A DNA stretch of 64,000 bases, from the NCBI GenBank assembly GCA_029465975.1, contig CM055745.1:8650252-8714251 (forward strand), in the 5' to 3' direction. A model generated the notes under the pieces. The model saw only the letters and a program-made list of their open reading frames with translations, ran no database searches and was not told where the DNA came from. The DNA is from Dallia pectoralis (lineage: Eukaryota > Chordata > Actinopteri > Esociformes > Umbridae). Both the position numbers and the translations under genes were made by a program. Positions within the stretch are counted from its first letter, which is position 1; every line of letters begins with the position of its first letter. Positions 34,000-46,255 of the stretch are shown here, piece after piece.

Positions 34000-35008
34000 C
34001 TCAGACTTGGTTCCCAAGCTTTTTTTAGTTGCTAGACCTTCCCTGAGTTTTTCTTTTTCCCAGACGGAGTCTGAGGTTCCCCCTGGGTTCCCTGCATCAG
34101 GACCTCTATGATCTCATGAGTCTCAAAACCCCTGATGGTTCCTGTGTTTTTTTTATCTTTCATTGAAATTCACTGACACAAAATATCATCAGATTTTTTT
34201 CAAAACCAAATTCACAATCCTTGTTTTAAATCCCCACATTTCTATTCCAGCTAATCCCAGATTTAAGTAACCGTAGGCTTTCTGCTAGTCTGCGTTTCCG
34301 GCTGCTAATGGTTTTGGGTGGGGTTCTCCATCATTCACGCTTTTACAGATGCTCATCTTCACAATGCCCCTTTCAGAGTGTCTTCCTGCTCTGGCTGGTA
34401 AAAGGCCCTGTTATCCAGCGGGGGAGGGGGGCTTAGGGGTCTGCAGGTGATTGCAGAGCCATAAGTCACAAAGCCTGTCCTTCAATCTTTTTCAATGAGC
34501 TGAGCTGTAGCCACAGTCTTTAATTACACACCTGCCCTTCATTTAGCTGTTATGATCCAATAGACATCACACGCCCACAAGAGTCCTAGTAGACCCCATC
34601 CTTCCAGTGTTTCAAGCACGTTTATTTATTTATAGTGAGACCCCTAGAGATAACCAGATCTAGTGTGGACTCGGGTGTGTGTGTAAGGCTCTTTCACATG
34701 TTGAGTGAGTTCAAAGGTGTCAAGTTGTGCATAAAAATTTAACAGATATAACAGAGAGTAGTTCAGCAAAGTCATCAATACAATTTGTATCTCTCGGAGG
34801 TCTGTAAATGGTTAAAACGATATTTTAGGCGCACCCTTCAGTGTAAAACAGAGATATTCAAATGTAATATTGTTTCCATGCCTCTGTGCTCTGTGGAATA
34901 AAGTACTTGTTCCAGATAATTATTTAAGATTGTGATAACTTCCTGTAGAGGAGCGTCACTAATGATGTAGAGGTGTAACATTTTGAGGTGGGGTCATGTG
35001 TTGTCCAG
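34000..35008. other. pes1 intron, nothing else seen
   Basis: No coding motif or transposon end recognised. Contains a short T-run and an AT-rich stretch near 34,620. Confidence 0.5.
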
Positions 35009-35193
35009 GTACTACATCCAGCCACAGTGGGTGTTGACTCTGTCAGCGCCAAGATCCGCCTGCCCGTTATGAGGACTACTTTATTGGGGTGGCGCTGCCG
35101 CCTCATCTGTCGCCCTTCGTGGAGGAGAAGGACGGAGACTACGTTCCCCAGAGAAGCTGAAGCTCATGGCTCTGCAGCGTGGAGAGAAGCCTG
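35009..35193 (+). CDS. pes1: pes1 exon (BRCT end)
   Basis: After TTGTCCAG: YYIQPQWV, then frame breaks, ALPPHLSPFVEEKDGDYVP and KLKLMALQRGEKPG. Donor GTATGA. The invariant BRCT tryptophan (QPQW) is present. Confidence 0.85.
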
Positions 35194-35312
35194 GTATGAA
35201 CTGAGCTGAAGCTCTCCATGGCATCACAGGGCTCTGTTCTGTTGTGAAGACGCATGTTATCATGTATGTTAGGACGAACTAAAACCGTCAACTTTTTGTT
35301 CTCAATTGTCAG

Positions 35313-35458
35313 TACAAGACGGCCGGCGAGGAGGAGGAGGAGGGGAGGATGGCGGCGGCGATGAAGATGAGGAAGAGGAGGAGGATGACGGTGATGGCGA
35401 AGACTGGCTGAAGAGAAAAATCTAAAGCAAATGGAGTCTCTGCCGAGCCCAGGGCAAG
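35313..35458 (+). CDS. pes1: pes1 exon (acidic C-terminal region)
   Basis: GAGGAGGAGG/GATGATGAAG-rich coding typical of the pescadillo acidic tail, followed by AAAATCTAAAGCAAATGGAG. Donor GGTGAG. An inverted, independently mutated copy is at 37,010-37,335. Confidence 0.7.
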
Positions 35459-35496
35459 GTGAGAATCCTAACAATGTCAGATGTTTGTCCAAAATT

Positions 35497-36365
35497 TTGT
35501 GGATGAGCCTCCCTCTACACGTTAGGGTTAAGGGGTGAGCCTCCTCTGCGTTAGGGTTAGGGGTGAGCCTCCCTCTACACGTTAGGGTTAGGGGGTGAGC
35601 CTCCCCTCTACTGCGTTAGGGTTGGGGGTAGGCCTCCTCTGCGTTAGGGTTAAGGGGGTGAGCCTCCCTCTACACGTTAGGGTTGGGGGATGAGCCTCCC
35701 TCTGCGTTAGGGTTAAGGGGGATGAGCCTCCCTCTACTGCGTTAGGGTTAAGGGGATGAGCCTCCCTCTACCGTTAGGGTTAAGGGGATGAGCCTCCTCT
35801 ACACGTTAGGGTTAAGGGATGAGCCTCCCTCTACACGTTAGGGTTAAGGGGATGAGCCTCCCTCTACACGTTAGGAGTTAAGGGGATGAGCCTCCCTCAC
35901 CGTTGAGTTGGGGATGAGCCTCCCTCTACACGTTAGGGTTAAGGGGATGAGCCTCCTCTACACGTTAGGGTTAAGGGGATGAGCCTCCCTCTACACGTTA
36001 GGGTTAAAGATGAGGCAGCCTCTCCTCTGCACGTTAGGGTTAAGGGGATGAGCCTCCCTCTGCGTTAGGGATTAAGGGGATGAGCCTCCCTCTGCGTTAG
36101 GGTTAAGGGGATGAGCCACCCTCTACACGTTAGGGTTAAGGGGATGAGCCTCCTCTGCACGTTAGGGTTAAGGGGATGAGCCTCCCTCTACACGTTAGGG
36201 TTAAGGGGATGAGCCTCCTCTACACGTTAGGGTTAAGGGGATGAGCCTCCCTCTGCGTTAGGGTTAAGGGGATGAGCCTCCCTCTGCATTAGGGTTAAGG
36301 GGATGAGCCTCCCTCTACACGTTAGGGTTAAGGGGATGAGCCTCCTCTGCACGTTGGGGTTAAGG
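35497..36365. repeat. 33-bp minisatellite (TTAGGGTTAAGGGG-containing)
   Basis: About 26 imperfect units of GAGCCTCCCTCTACACGTTA plus GGGTTAAGGGGAT. Contains TTAGGG once per unit but with a long GC-rich spacer, so it is not telomeric. Unit length varies by many small indels. In a pes1 intron. Confidence 0.9.
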
Positions 36366-37009
36366 GAGGCTGTGCCAACTTGCGTGTAGAGGAAGGCTCA
36401 TCACACCCAACCCTAGCGTGTAAGAGGGCTCATCCTAACCTGGCGTGTGGAGGCTCGGCTCCCATAACCCTAGCGTGTGGAAGGCTCATCCTTGGCCTAA
36501 CGTGTGAAGGCTCATCCTTGCCCTAACGTGTGAGGAGGCTCCACCCAACCTAACGTGTGGAAATGCATCTAGCGTGTAGGGCATCCCCTTGGCTTGGCTC
36601 CTTAACCTAGCGGTGCAGAGGAGACTCATCACCCAACCCTAACGTGTGGAGAGGAGGCTCCACACTTAACCCCTGGGTGGCAGTATAACCTAGCGTGTGA
36701 GGAGGCTCATTATAACCTAGCATTAGCCAGAGGGGAGGCTCATCCCCCTTAACCCCCTAGCCGTGGCTCTTAACCCTACAACGTGTGGGGGAGCTCATCC
36801 CACCCAACCTAACGTGTAGAGGCTCATCCAGCCTGGTGGAGGAGGCTCATCCACGTGTAGGCTCATCCCTACAGCTACCGTGAGGCTCACTTACTAGCGT
36901 GGAGGCTCGCGCAACCTAGTCTCTCAGAGAGGCTCACTAACGTGTAAGAGGAGCTCACTTACTATTGCGTGAGGCTCGCAGCAACCCTAGTGTGGAGAGG
37001 CTCATCCAC
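36366..37009. repeat. Same minisatellite in inverted orientation, heavily degraded
   Basis: Reverse-complement units (AACCCTAACGTGTGGAGGCTCATCC type) with many deletions. Continues seamlessly from the forward array, making a palindrome centred near 36,365. Confidence 0.85.
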
Positions 37010-37335
37010 AATTTTGGACAGCATCTGGAGTACCATTGTTAGGATTCTCTGCCTTGCCTAATTCGCCAGGAACTCCATTTAACTTTAGTTTCTCTTCAGC
37101 CAAATCTTAGATAAATCATCGTCCTCCTCTTCCTCATCTTCATCGTGGTATCATCTCCACAAATCAAATTAGTCCCAGTATGACGGTGAGAACAAAAGTT
37201 GACCGGTGCTCTACATGACTTTGTGCGTCTTCTGAACAGAGGAAGCCTGAATCATGGGAGAGCTTCAGCTCAGTTCGCTCGAGCTTCTGCCCTTCAGCTT
37301 CTCTGGCATTGATCCGATCCTTCTCCTCAGAGAGG
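37010..37335 (-). repeat. Inverted noisy copy of the pes1 3' exons (35,122-35,500)
   Basis: GGCTCATCCACAATTTTGGA, TGTTAGGATTCTC, TTCTCTTCAGCC and CAGCTTCTCTGG are reverse complements of the end of pes1. Different indels from the forward copy. Not an independent gene. Confidence 0.85.
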
Positions 37336-37435
37336 AAGCAGCATCCAAACATGGACTAGCTGACCTGGTTGTGAGATAAATCAGAGACTGGGAGGCCAGT
37401 GCCCTGATTTCCAGCTTCTGTCCATGTATTATACC

Positions 37436-38400
37436 CCCCCTGTATCACCCTGTGTGTCTCCCTGTATCACTCCCTGCGTGTCTCCCTGTATCACTCCTGT
37501 GTGTCTCCCTGTATCACCCCTGTGTGTCTCCCCTGTATCACTCCTGTGTGTCTCCCCGTATCACCCTGTGTGTCTCCCCCGTATCACCCTGTGTGTCTCC
37601 TGTATCACCCTGTGTGTCTCCCCCTGTATCACCCTGTGGCCTCCCCTGTATCACCCTGTGTCTCCCCTGTATTACCCTGTGTGTCTCCCCCTGTATCACC
37701 CTGTGTGGCCTCCCTGTATCACCCTGTGTGTCTCTGTATCACCCTGTGTGTCTCCCTGTATCACCCTGTGTGTCTCCCTGTATCACCCTGTGTGTCTCCC
37801 CCTCAATACCCTGTGTGTCTCCCTGTATCACCCTGTGCATTTCCCCTGTATCACCCTGTGTGTCTCCCCCTGTATTACTCCTGTGTGTCTCCCCTGTATC
37901 ACCCCCCTGTGTGTCTCCCCTGTATCACCTCTGTGTCTCCCCTGTATCACCCTGTGTGTTCCCCTGTATCACCTCTGTGTGTCTCTCAATACCCGGTGTG
38001 TCTCCCTGCATCACCCTGTGTGTCTCCCTGCATCACCCTGTGTATCTCCCTGTATTACCCTGTGTGTCTCCCTTGCATCACCCTGTGTATCTCCCCTGTA
38101 TCACCCTGTGTGTCTCCCTGTATCACTACCCTGTGTGTCTCCGACTGTATCACCCTCGTGTGTCTCCCTGTATCACCCTGTGTATCTCCCCTGTATCACC
38201 CTGTGTGTCTCCGACTGTATCACCCTGCGTGTCTCCCCCTGTATCACCCTGTGTATCTCCCCCTGTATCACCCTGTGTGTCTCCCGTATCACCCTGTGTG
38301 TCTCCCCTCTGTATCACCCTGTGTGTCTCCCCTGTGTCACCCTGTATCTCCCCTGTATCACCCTGTGTGTCTCCGACTGTATCACCCTGCGTGTCTCCCA
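37436..38400. repeat. 23-24-bp minisatellite, noisy copy
   Basis: Counterpart of 15,562-16,700, about 40 units with many single-base losses. Long open frames are artefacts. Confidence 0.9.
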
Positions 38401-39791
38401 TCAACACTGTAGAGTCCTACAGCTTGTTGATGTATTACACTGGAGGCTAGCCAGTAAGATTGTAGACCCTCTCACCCCGACACTCTCTATTCAATCCACT
38501 CCTCGGCAGAAGGCTTCGGGTCCATCAGGACCAAACCTCACGACATAAGAACAGTTTCTTCCCTGTGCTACTGTAACGAAGTTGAAAATGCACTTTATTA
38601 ATCCTAATTTAAATTATGTTTAATTTTATTGTCATATTATATTTTAAATCAAGTGATTTAATGATTTGTTGATTTTGTGAATTTTATCTTTATTAAGTCT
38701 AATTTATTTATTTAATGCTATTGTTTCCGGTGGAGATGTCATTTCCGATTGGTGCTCTATTGTGTCCCTTTCGGTTGCCGTAGCTGCCATTTCTTCCCTC
38801 ACAATACCGTTTTGTATTGCTGAGGTAAGTTGCATGTAAAATGCTGCGGTAAGTTATATTATTGTTTTCTTCAAAATTGTATGTTGACCCTTCACTATTT
38901 ATTTGCCTCTAGGTTAATGCAATATTAAATAATATGTTTTGTTATATGATGAACTGTTGTATGGCGAAATGTAAAGTTTAAGGTGCTTTTTTTGAACTTT
39001 TCTTTTCGCGCCATATTTGTGTTGCTTCTGTGTAGGGAAAATAATGAGGTTCAGCTTCACATTGAGTGTATATATTATATTATCTAATGTTTAGGGGCAG
39101 AGGTGATAAAGGAACATACTGCAAGAAGCCAATCAATGTATTATTGTCTTCCTGCAGAGAATAATGGACAAAAGTCATCAGCTGAGGTTCTCCTTCTTCG
39201 TACGCTAAACACATCCGTTACACTACTGGTCACCAACCAGAAGGAGTCGCTAGGGATGACAATGTGACATGGCAGCTCTGTGTGACTTCCACTCCATCCA
39301 CCCAGGCACTGAGACTAATTGCTCTGTAATATGCTAGATCCCCAAGGTGGGCTGCATTCCTGCAACCAGGAATTCCTGGAAATGTTACAGATGGGGGAAG
39401 TTCAAGTCCTTATGAGACAACATGGTAGGAATGGAGGATATCTTCACAAAGAAAGAGTGGAATAAAATATAGTGAGAATGAATGGTGGATCAGTGGACAA
39501 CAGAGGGGTGGAACAAGATTAGTTCCATTGTTTACTTTTCTTGGACTAACAGAATATTATTATTTATTATGTGAGGATATTTATTTGTAATGGTGGCCTT
39601 TGCAAGTTGTGGTGTGTTTCCTTCCGAACTGCTGAACAAGTCTGACAGAAGTTTGGTCTTTACCAGGATGGGGCTTGACCTGCTGGCAGCTCAGAGCAGG
39701 GAGGTGGGAAACACAGCAGATGTTTGTATTCCTCTGTTTTGTTGTCCCTCTGTTGTGTTGTTGTCATGTTGTTGGTTGTGTTGTAAATTGT

Positions 39792-42700
39792 CTGCTCCAT
39801 TTCCTTGTTGGCTAAACCTGCATTTCGTCAGACTTGGGGCCAGGCAATTGTCTTGTGGTGTCTGTATTGGTATTTACTAGAGTGTAGAAGTCTGTACTGG
39901 TATTGCTAGTGTGTAGAAATCTGCTAGTTTCCAGCCTCTATCACCAAACAATAGGCTAGGTTTCTGTCCATCACTGGACTTTAGTCTTCTAATTAGCACA
40001 GTTAGGCAGTGTGTTGCAGCAACTTCCTGCCTTTTGCCTTGAGCTAGCACTGGCAATTTGCTGCCCCTGGGGTGTGGTCTTCTCCCTAGGTTGCCTCCAA
40101 TTAGTAATTGGGTACAATACTTAGGTCCAAGTGGTCATAGAGCGGCAGCTTGTAGCGTCTTGTCTAGTGGCATTAAGGTATCCTGCAACAAAGACTGTTC
40201 TTGGGTGCTGCTAACACATTCAGAGTAAGTACTACACTCCCATATTCTTTACAAAAAAAAATTCAAACTATACTAATATTGTTTCTATACTAATCACCTC
40301 TGAAATGTGTATGCTTCCCATCTCAACAATAGTGACTGCTCGGCGCCCATAGACTCTACTCTATACCGGAGGTGCATTCGGGTCCAATCTAACCACCCTT
40401 GTGTGCACCTCCTTTGCGGAGTACCTCATTTCTGGTAGTGTCTGGAACTGCGATCAACTGTCAACAAGACTGAATTCATCTAGGCATACGCTGCCCTCCA
40501 ACACCTTTACAATTTTCTGGCCCTGACTGAGACGTGGATTACCCCAAAATGCCTGCTTCCTTGGCTGCCCTTTCGTCATCCAGCTGCGGCTTCCCACAGT
40601 CCTAGAACTTCCGGTCAGTCGTGGAAACAGAAAAGGGCTTCTCATTTCTGCTAAAATGGAGATTCTCTCCCTTTCTCTCCCTGCCTTCCCTTCCTCGCTC
40701 GAATTTCATGCTGTCCGTGTGACGTTTCCGTTCAATATTAATATAATTGTCCTCTACCGTCCAATGGGTGCCCCGGGTCTTTTTCAAGAGCTCGACACCT
40801 GATTAGCGAATTTCTGATGATGACACTGCTTGTCCTGCTAGGTGACTTCAACCTGCCAACGACTCACATTCAAAACCTTCTTAGGCTCATCCGTCCGCCT
40901 CTCCTCTCGCCGCTTGGCCTCAGCCTCACCCAGTCAACGGCGACTCACCAGATGCTGCCCGCTGACCAACTTTAAGACTACACCCCTACCGCTATCGGAC
41001 CACTTCCTAGTCTCATTTTCCTCTCCTCTTCTCTCGTGCATCATCAACTCCCAGCCTGGTGGGTGGGTCGCATGTGAACACCTCACCCCTCTCCCCATCT
41101 GATCTTGCCGCTCTCTGTTCTTTCATCCCTACCGTCTCCTGAATCCTTCTCCCTCTTGTCTAATGAATCTTCCACTCTTCTAGCATCGCTATCTACATCC
41201 TATGACTCGCTCTGCCCTCTCTTTCCTCCCGGCCAGCCCGAGCCGTACTCCTCCCTGTGCCGTGCTAAATGAAACCATTCGTAGCCACAGGAGAGAACTT
41301 CGTGCAGCCGAGCGGAAGTGAGATCCAAAATTCCAAGCGACTGGCTTCTCCAGTCCCTCCCTCACGCCTTTAACTCTAATCTGACCACCGCTAAAGCTGC
41401 TTTCATCACCGGAAATTCCAGGACTCCGCTTCCAACCCAAAAAGCTCTTCTCCACCTTCTCCACACTCCTCACCCCTCCTCCACCTCCCTCCGTCATCGT
41501 CCCTTTCAGCTGACCACTTTCTTACCCACTTTTCAACAGAATGTGGATAAATATTCGAGCATCATTCACCCATCTGCCAGAAATTGCTATGTCCCCTCAC
41601 ACTGACCCTGTCCCTGGTCTGAGTGCCTTCCACGCCGGTCCGGAAGACACTCCAGCAACTGGTCCAATCCAGCCGACCACAACATGCCCGCTGACCCTAT
41701 CCCTTCCCTCACTCCTCCAGTCCACTTCACGGACCTTCTCTTTCATATCTCACATCTCTAATAACACTTCTCTAACCTCAGGATGTGTTCCTTCGACTTC
41801 AAGATGGCCAGAGTGACTCTGCTCCTCAAGAAACTGGGCTTCTCGAATTCCGTCGGATGTCAGCCCTGTGTCCTCTTGTCCTTCCTTTCCAAAACGCTTG
41901 AACGCGCGTAGCTGACCAACTGTCCTCCTACCTCTCGCAGAACAATCTCCTGGACCCTAACCAGTCAGGATTCAAGACGAGCCACTCAACTGAAACAGCG
42001 CCTGCTCTGTGTAACTGAAGCCCAACGCAAGGCCCAAGCCAACCTCTCTCCTCTGTTCTCATTCTACTAGACCTATCTGCTGCCTTCGACACAGTCAACC
42101 ATCAGATCCTGCTCTTCACCCTCTCTCTCTGACCTGGGGATCTCAGGAGCGGTGCATTCCAGGCTTCCCTCCTACTTGTCGGACCGTTTACCAGGTGGTG
42201 GCGAGGCTCGCCGTCGAACATGCAGCCCCTTGTCACTGGGGTCCCCAAGGATCGGCCCTATCTCTCTCCTTTCTCCTTATACACCCGGCCTCTTGGCTCT
42301 GTCATATCCTCATGGCCTTCTCCTATCACTGCTATGCAGATGATACCCAACTATTTTTCTCATTCTACAGTCTGACACCTAGGTAGCATCCCGTATTCTG
42401 CATGTGTGACTGACATCTCGGCCTGGATGTCTGCACACCATCTGGAACTCAACTCTAGGTAAAACTGAACTGCTCTTTTCTTCAAAGGGAAGAGCCTGCC
42501 CGCTTCCAGGATCTGGCCATTACGGTGGACATTGTCACAGTCCCCGCTACTCCAAATGTGGAAAACCTGGCGTGACCCTTGACAACTCCTCTCATTTTCT
42601 GCACACATCAAGGCCGGTCTTGCAGGTTCATGCCTATAACATTCGGAAAAGGCCGTATATTACGCAGTAAGCCACACAAGTGCTGATCCAGGCACTTATC

Positions 42701-43384
42701 TTCCCGTCTCGACTACTGCAACTCCCTCTGGCTGGTCTCCCAGTGTGCGCCATCAAACCCTGCACCATTCAAAAATGCAGCAGCCCGCCTGGATCTTCAA
42801 TCTACCAAAGTTCTCCCACGTCACTCAGCTGTTCGCACACTACACTGGCTCCCGGTCGAAGCACGCATCCACTACAAACCATGGTGCTAGCCTATGGGGC
42901 ACTAAGAGGAACCGCCTCCTACATCCAGTCACTAATCAAGCCGTACACACCCACGCGAGCACTTCGTTCTGCCACCTCAGGCCTCTTGGCAGTGCCATCC
43001 CTACGGGAGGGCAACTCCGATCTGCTCAGTATAAATTGCTCCAGGCTTGCCCTGCAATGGTGGAACAAACCCACTCTGGAGACTGATTATCGGACTCTAC
43101 CAATCTTCAAAAACGTCTAAAACATTCCTCTTCAAACTGTACCTGCAGTAGCTCCATGAATGGAGCTCATTAACTCTGCCTGTTCAAACCCACTCACGGA
43201 ATCATTCCTCTACGATTTTCACCCATTCTCCTCTCCTAGCACCCCTTCTATCTCTAGCACTTCCGCCTGCACCCACCCAGGAACAACGATTTATTACCTT
43301 TGATGTGTGTTTTAGCTATATGTGAAATGCCTGCACTTAATGTAAGTCGCTCTTGGATAAGAGTGTCTGCTAAATGCGTTAAAA
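39792..43384 (+). mobile_element. L2 LINE, copy 3 (noisy copy of copy 2)
   Basis: Starts TCTGCTCCATTTCCTTGTTG and ends near AAATGCGTTAAAATGC. The RT motifs LDLSAAFDTVNH and CYADDTQLF are still readable but split among short frames. Keeps the diagnostic CATCTAGGCATACGC stop of copies 1 and 2. Part of the low-fidelity block, not an independent insertion. Confidence 0.85.
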
Positions 43385-43415
43385 TGCATATTAGGTTAAG
43401 CTTATTATTACTCAC

Positions 43416-43583
43416 CTCAGAGTCTCCAGTTTACATTGTGGATCTTTACCAAAGCAGAGCTGCTTCACCCTGTATCCTTCAGGTCATTGTTACTCAGATC
43501 CAGCACTTTCAGATGTGAGGGGTTTGACTTCAGAGCTGAGACCAGAGAAGCACAGCCTCTCAGTGATTCTACAACCTGACAGT
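43416..43583 (-). pseudogene. LRR exon, noisy copy
   Basis: 168 bp instead of 174, with several small losses relative to 21,789-21,962. Splice motifs CTCAC and CTGGAGAG persist. Confidence 0.8.
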
Positions 43584-43923
43584 CTGGAGAGAGATTATCA
43601 TGATATCACAAACAGAACAATAGTTCAGAATAACATTAGAATAGTCTTTATAGATTACATCACTATCATGTCAACTCTATTTAAGACATACTTTTTATAA
43701 ACTCACATTCCCAATACATGTCAAACAAATGTAACTCTAAATATATAAACAAAATTTCCGATATAGTAAGTTATGTCACAAAGCGAACAACAGTTAATTT
43801 AAGAACAGCCTTTATAGAATAAATAATGTAAACCCTGCATAAGGACAGAGCTTAAAAGAAGTACTAGGATTGTGTGTGTGTGTGTGTGTGGTTGGGGGGG
43901 GGGATTTGTATGACTGTACTTAC

Positions 43924-45674
43924 AGAGCAGTTCTGCAGGTCTTAATTACTGGCAGCAACCACAGAAGACCCTGGTCTGATCTGGAGTATTTCTTCAGGTC
44001 AAACACATCAATCTCCTCTTCTGAAGTCAGTAAACACATAGATCAGAGCTGACCACTGTGCAGGGAGACAGATATTCTCTGGAGACTTCCTGGAACTCAG
44101 GTATTCTTGGATCTCCACTAGAGAACGGTCATTCAGTCATCTCAGACAGTGGAACAGATTGATGCATCTTCAAGAGGACTCTCCCTGATCTTCTCCTTGA
44201 TGTAACTGACTGTTTCTTCATGGGTTCTGTGAGCTGCTTCCTGGTCTTTGTCAGTAAACCTTGTAAATGCTTCTCATTTGGATTTGATTCCAGTGAGAGG
44301 CCCAGAAGGAAGCGAAGAAAAAGATCCAGGTGTCCAGTCTCACTCTGGAAGGCTTTATCCACTGCTGTCTTGTTGAAATCGATTTCCAGGTTTATTGGGT
44401 TGATTGCTGTTCATCCATTAGATTTGTATTATTGTTGTTGAATGATATAAACACATATAGAGCAGCTAGAAACTCCTGAATGCTCAGATGGACAAAGCAG
44501 AACACCTCTCCCTGGCGCACAGACTTGTTCTAAACATCTGTGTACAGACTCCTGAGTACACTGATGCTTCATCTAATAATGCCACACTCTTTCAGGTCGC
44601 TTCTCATAGAAATCAGATTGCCTTTTCTGTAGCTGTTGAAAAGCCAGTTTTCCCAGTGTCTTAATGCTCTCTGTATTCCAGTGTGGATCTGTCTCTTTTT
44701 TCCTATCATATTTCATTCCTGTTTGTGGGACTGAAACACAAGGGAAGTGTGAGTACATGTCTTGTTAGGGTCTTGGGCAGCTCTACATTATCATCTGTAG
44801 TCAACATGTACTCAAGGATTGTAGCAACAATCCAACAGAAGACTGGTATGTGACACATGATGTGGAGGCTCCTTGGATGTCTTTATGTGTGATGATTCTA
44901 TTGGCCAGGTCCCCATCACTGAATCTCTTCTTGAAGTACTCCCTCTTTCTGGGGGGTCATTGAACCCTCTCACCTCTGTCACTTGGTCAACACACAGTGA
45001 AGGGATCTGATTGGCTGCTGCAGGTCTGTAGCGTTATCCAGAGGAGAGCAGACGAAGCAGATTTCCCTGATGAGGTTTGTCAGCAGCATATCCACAGGTT
45101 GACTCTGTTACGCCAGGAACAGCTCTTGTTGTTCTTGTCAAGGGGCAGTCGACACTCATCCAGACCATCAAAGATGAACAGAACTTTATAGTTGCTGTAG
45201 TTAGAGATTCTTGCTGTTTTGGTTTCTAATTGAGAAATGATTGATGAGCCTAAATCAAACTGAGTTTTTCCTCTTTCATCAAATTCAGCTCCCTAAAAGG
45301 CAGAGAATACAAATTGGAGATCCTGATTGGCTTTTCCTTCAGCCCAGTCTAGAATGAATTTCGCACAGAGACAGTTTTTCCAATCCAGCCACTCCTTTCG
45401 TCAGCACAGTTCTGATAGGTTTGTCTTGTCCAGGTATGGGCTTGAAGATGTCATTACATTTTATTGCTGTCTCTGGTCTTGCTTGTTTCTGGTTGCTGTC
45501 TCAATCTGTCTCACCTCATGTTCACATTAATTCTCCACTTCCACTCTGTGTGATGTAGAGTTCTGTGTAGATCTTATTCAGAAGTGTTGTCTCCTTCTCT
45601 AGCGATACCCCCAAATACTGACTGACACTTCTTCAGGTAAGACTTGTGTCTACGTTGACAAATCATAGCAGGTC
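43924..45674 (-). pseudogene. FISNA-NACHT exon, noisy copy
   Basis: Aligned along its whole length to 22,300-24,061 but fragmented into frames of about 60-80 codons by more than twenty indels. Downstream G-run is longer and acceptor region altered. See the intact exon for function. Confidence 0.85.
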
Positions 45675-45971
45675 AATTTGAATGAAAATACAATATATAA
45701 TATAATACATACAGTATAAATGTAAAACTAAATATTATTTACTGATATGTACATTTTATTGAGTTATAATAATTGTAGAATATTCTAATCTTCTCTGTTT
45801 CTTCCCTTTTCTGTCTCTATGTTAATTTATTTAACACATCACTACTAGAAGTGAGGTCAGAATGTGTTAGTCTTAAAGGTGCTACATTATTATTATTGAG
45901 TCAAACAGCTACATAAAGCTTTTAAATGTTCCTCATAATGAAACATTCAACAGTAAAGTCAGACAACTCTC

Positions 45972-46198
45972 ATTTTCCAGTGTGTCAGCAAGCTCCTTCT
46001 GGTTCATGTTCTCAGACATGCAGTGTGGGATCTTCAGAGCTCCCTCTTTGCACACTGCTCTCCTGCTTCACATCTTCAGGGTCCACCTTCCTCATCCTCC
46101 CTCTGACTTCCTCAAAGCATTCTGGAGATCTGAACTCACCATTTTCTTGAACCTCTCTAACTCTTTCTTCACAAATATCATGATATTCTGTTCAAGTA
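45972..46198 (-). pseudogene. NLRC3-like N-terminal exon, noisy copy
   Basis: Copy of 24,341-24,569 (CTCCTTCTGGTTCATGTTC ... ATATCATGATATTCTG) with indels. The copy block ends just after it, at about 46,255. Confidence 0.8.
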
Positions 46199-46255
46199 AC
46201 TGAAAGAGGCAGAGTGGAAAGTTCACATGGGACTGAATTAAAGTGAATCACCAGT

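Larger units (their letters stand above)
29085..35458 (+). pseudogene. pes1: pescadillo (pes1) locus, partial and frameshifted
   Basis: At least nine exons in the right order encode pescadillo, a nucleolar protein of the PeBoW complex needed for 60S ribosome assembly. They carry KLRKAYGKAEW, FIDAIRDIDDALSMCFLF, VDYRVMATFTEMYTTLLGF, KLSALSASLA, the BRCT region (GAEVSWDKSL, QPQWV) and the acidic tail. Splice sites are good, so it is not a processed retrocopy. Yet most exons carry single-base frame breaks, the N-terminal exons are not found, and the exon for the segment before HPTDVDYRV (family GIYYQAEV...) is missing. The right end runs into the fold-back region of doubtful sequence. Either a decayed duplicate or, more likely, a real pes1 in unpolished assembly. 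Confidence 0.8.
37336..46255 (+). repeat. Low-fidelity direct copy of 15,465-24,618
   Basis: Starts at AGCAGCATCCAAACATGGAC and follows the reference block base for base, but with an indel every few tens of bases: hAT part 3, minisatellite, LINE end, intergenic, L2, LRR exon, NACHT exon, N-terminal exon. All ORFs intact in the original are broken here. Most likely unpolished long-read sequence placed as a false duplication. Confidence 0.85.

Noticed and set aside
29085..35458. pes1 fragments as a processed retrocopy
   Set aside because: Exons are separated by introns with GT/AG signals.
35497..37009. TTAGGG-containing array as interstitial telomere
   Set aside because: TTAGGG occurs once per 33-bp unit with unrelated spacer; no uninterrupted TTAGGG run.
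204..43384. Three L2 copies as independent insertions
   Set aside because: All share the same private stops, frameshifts and flanks; copies 1 and 2 belong to an inverted duplication and copy 3 to a noisy duplicate.
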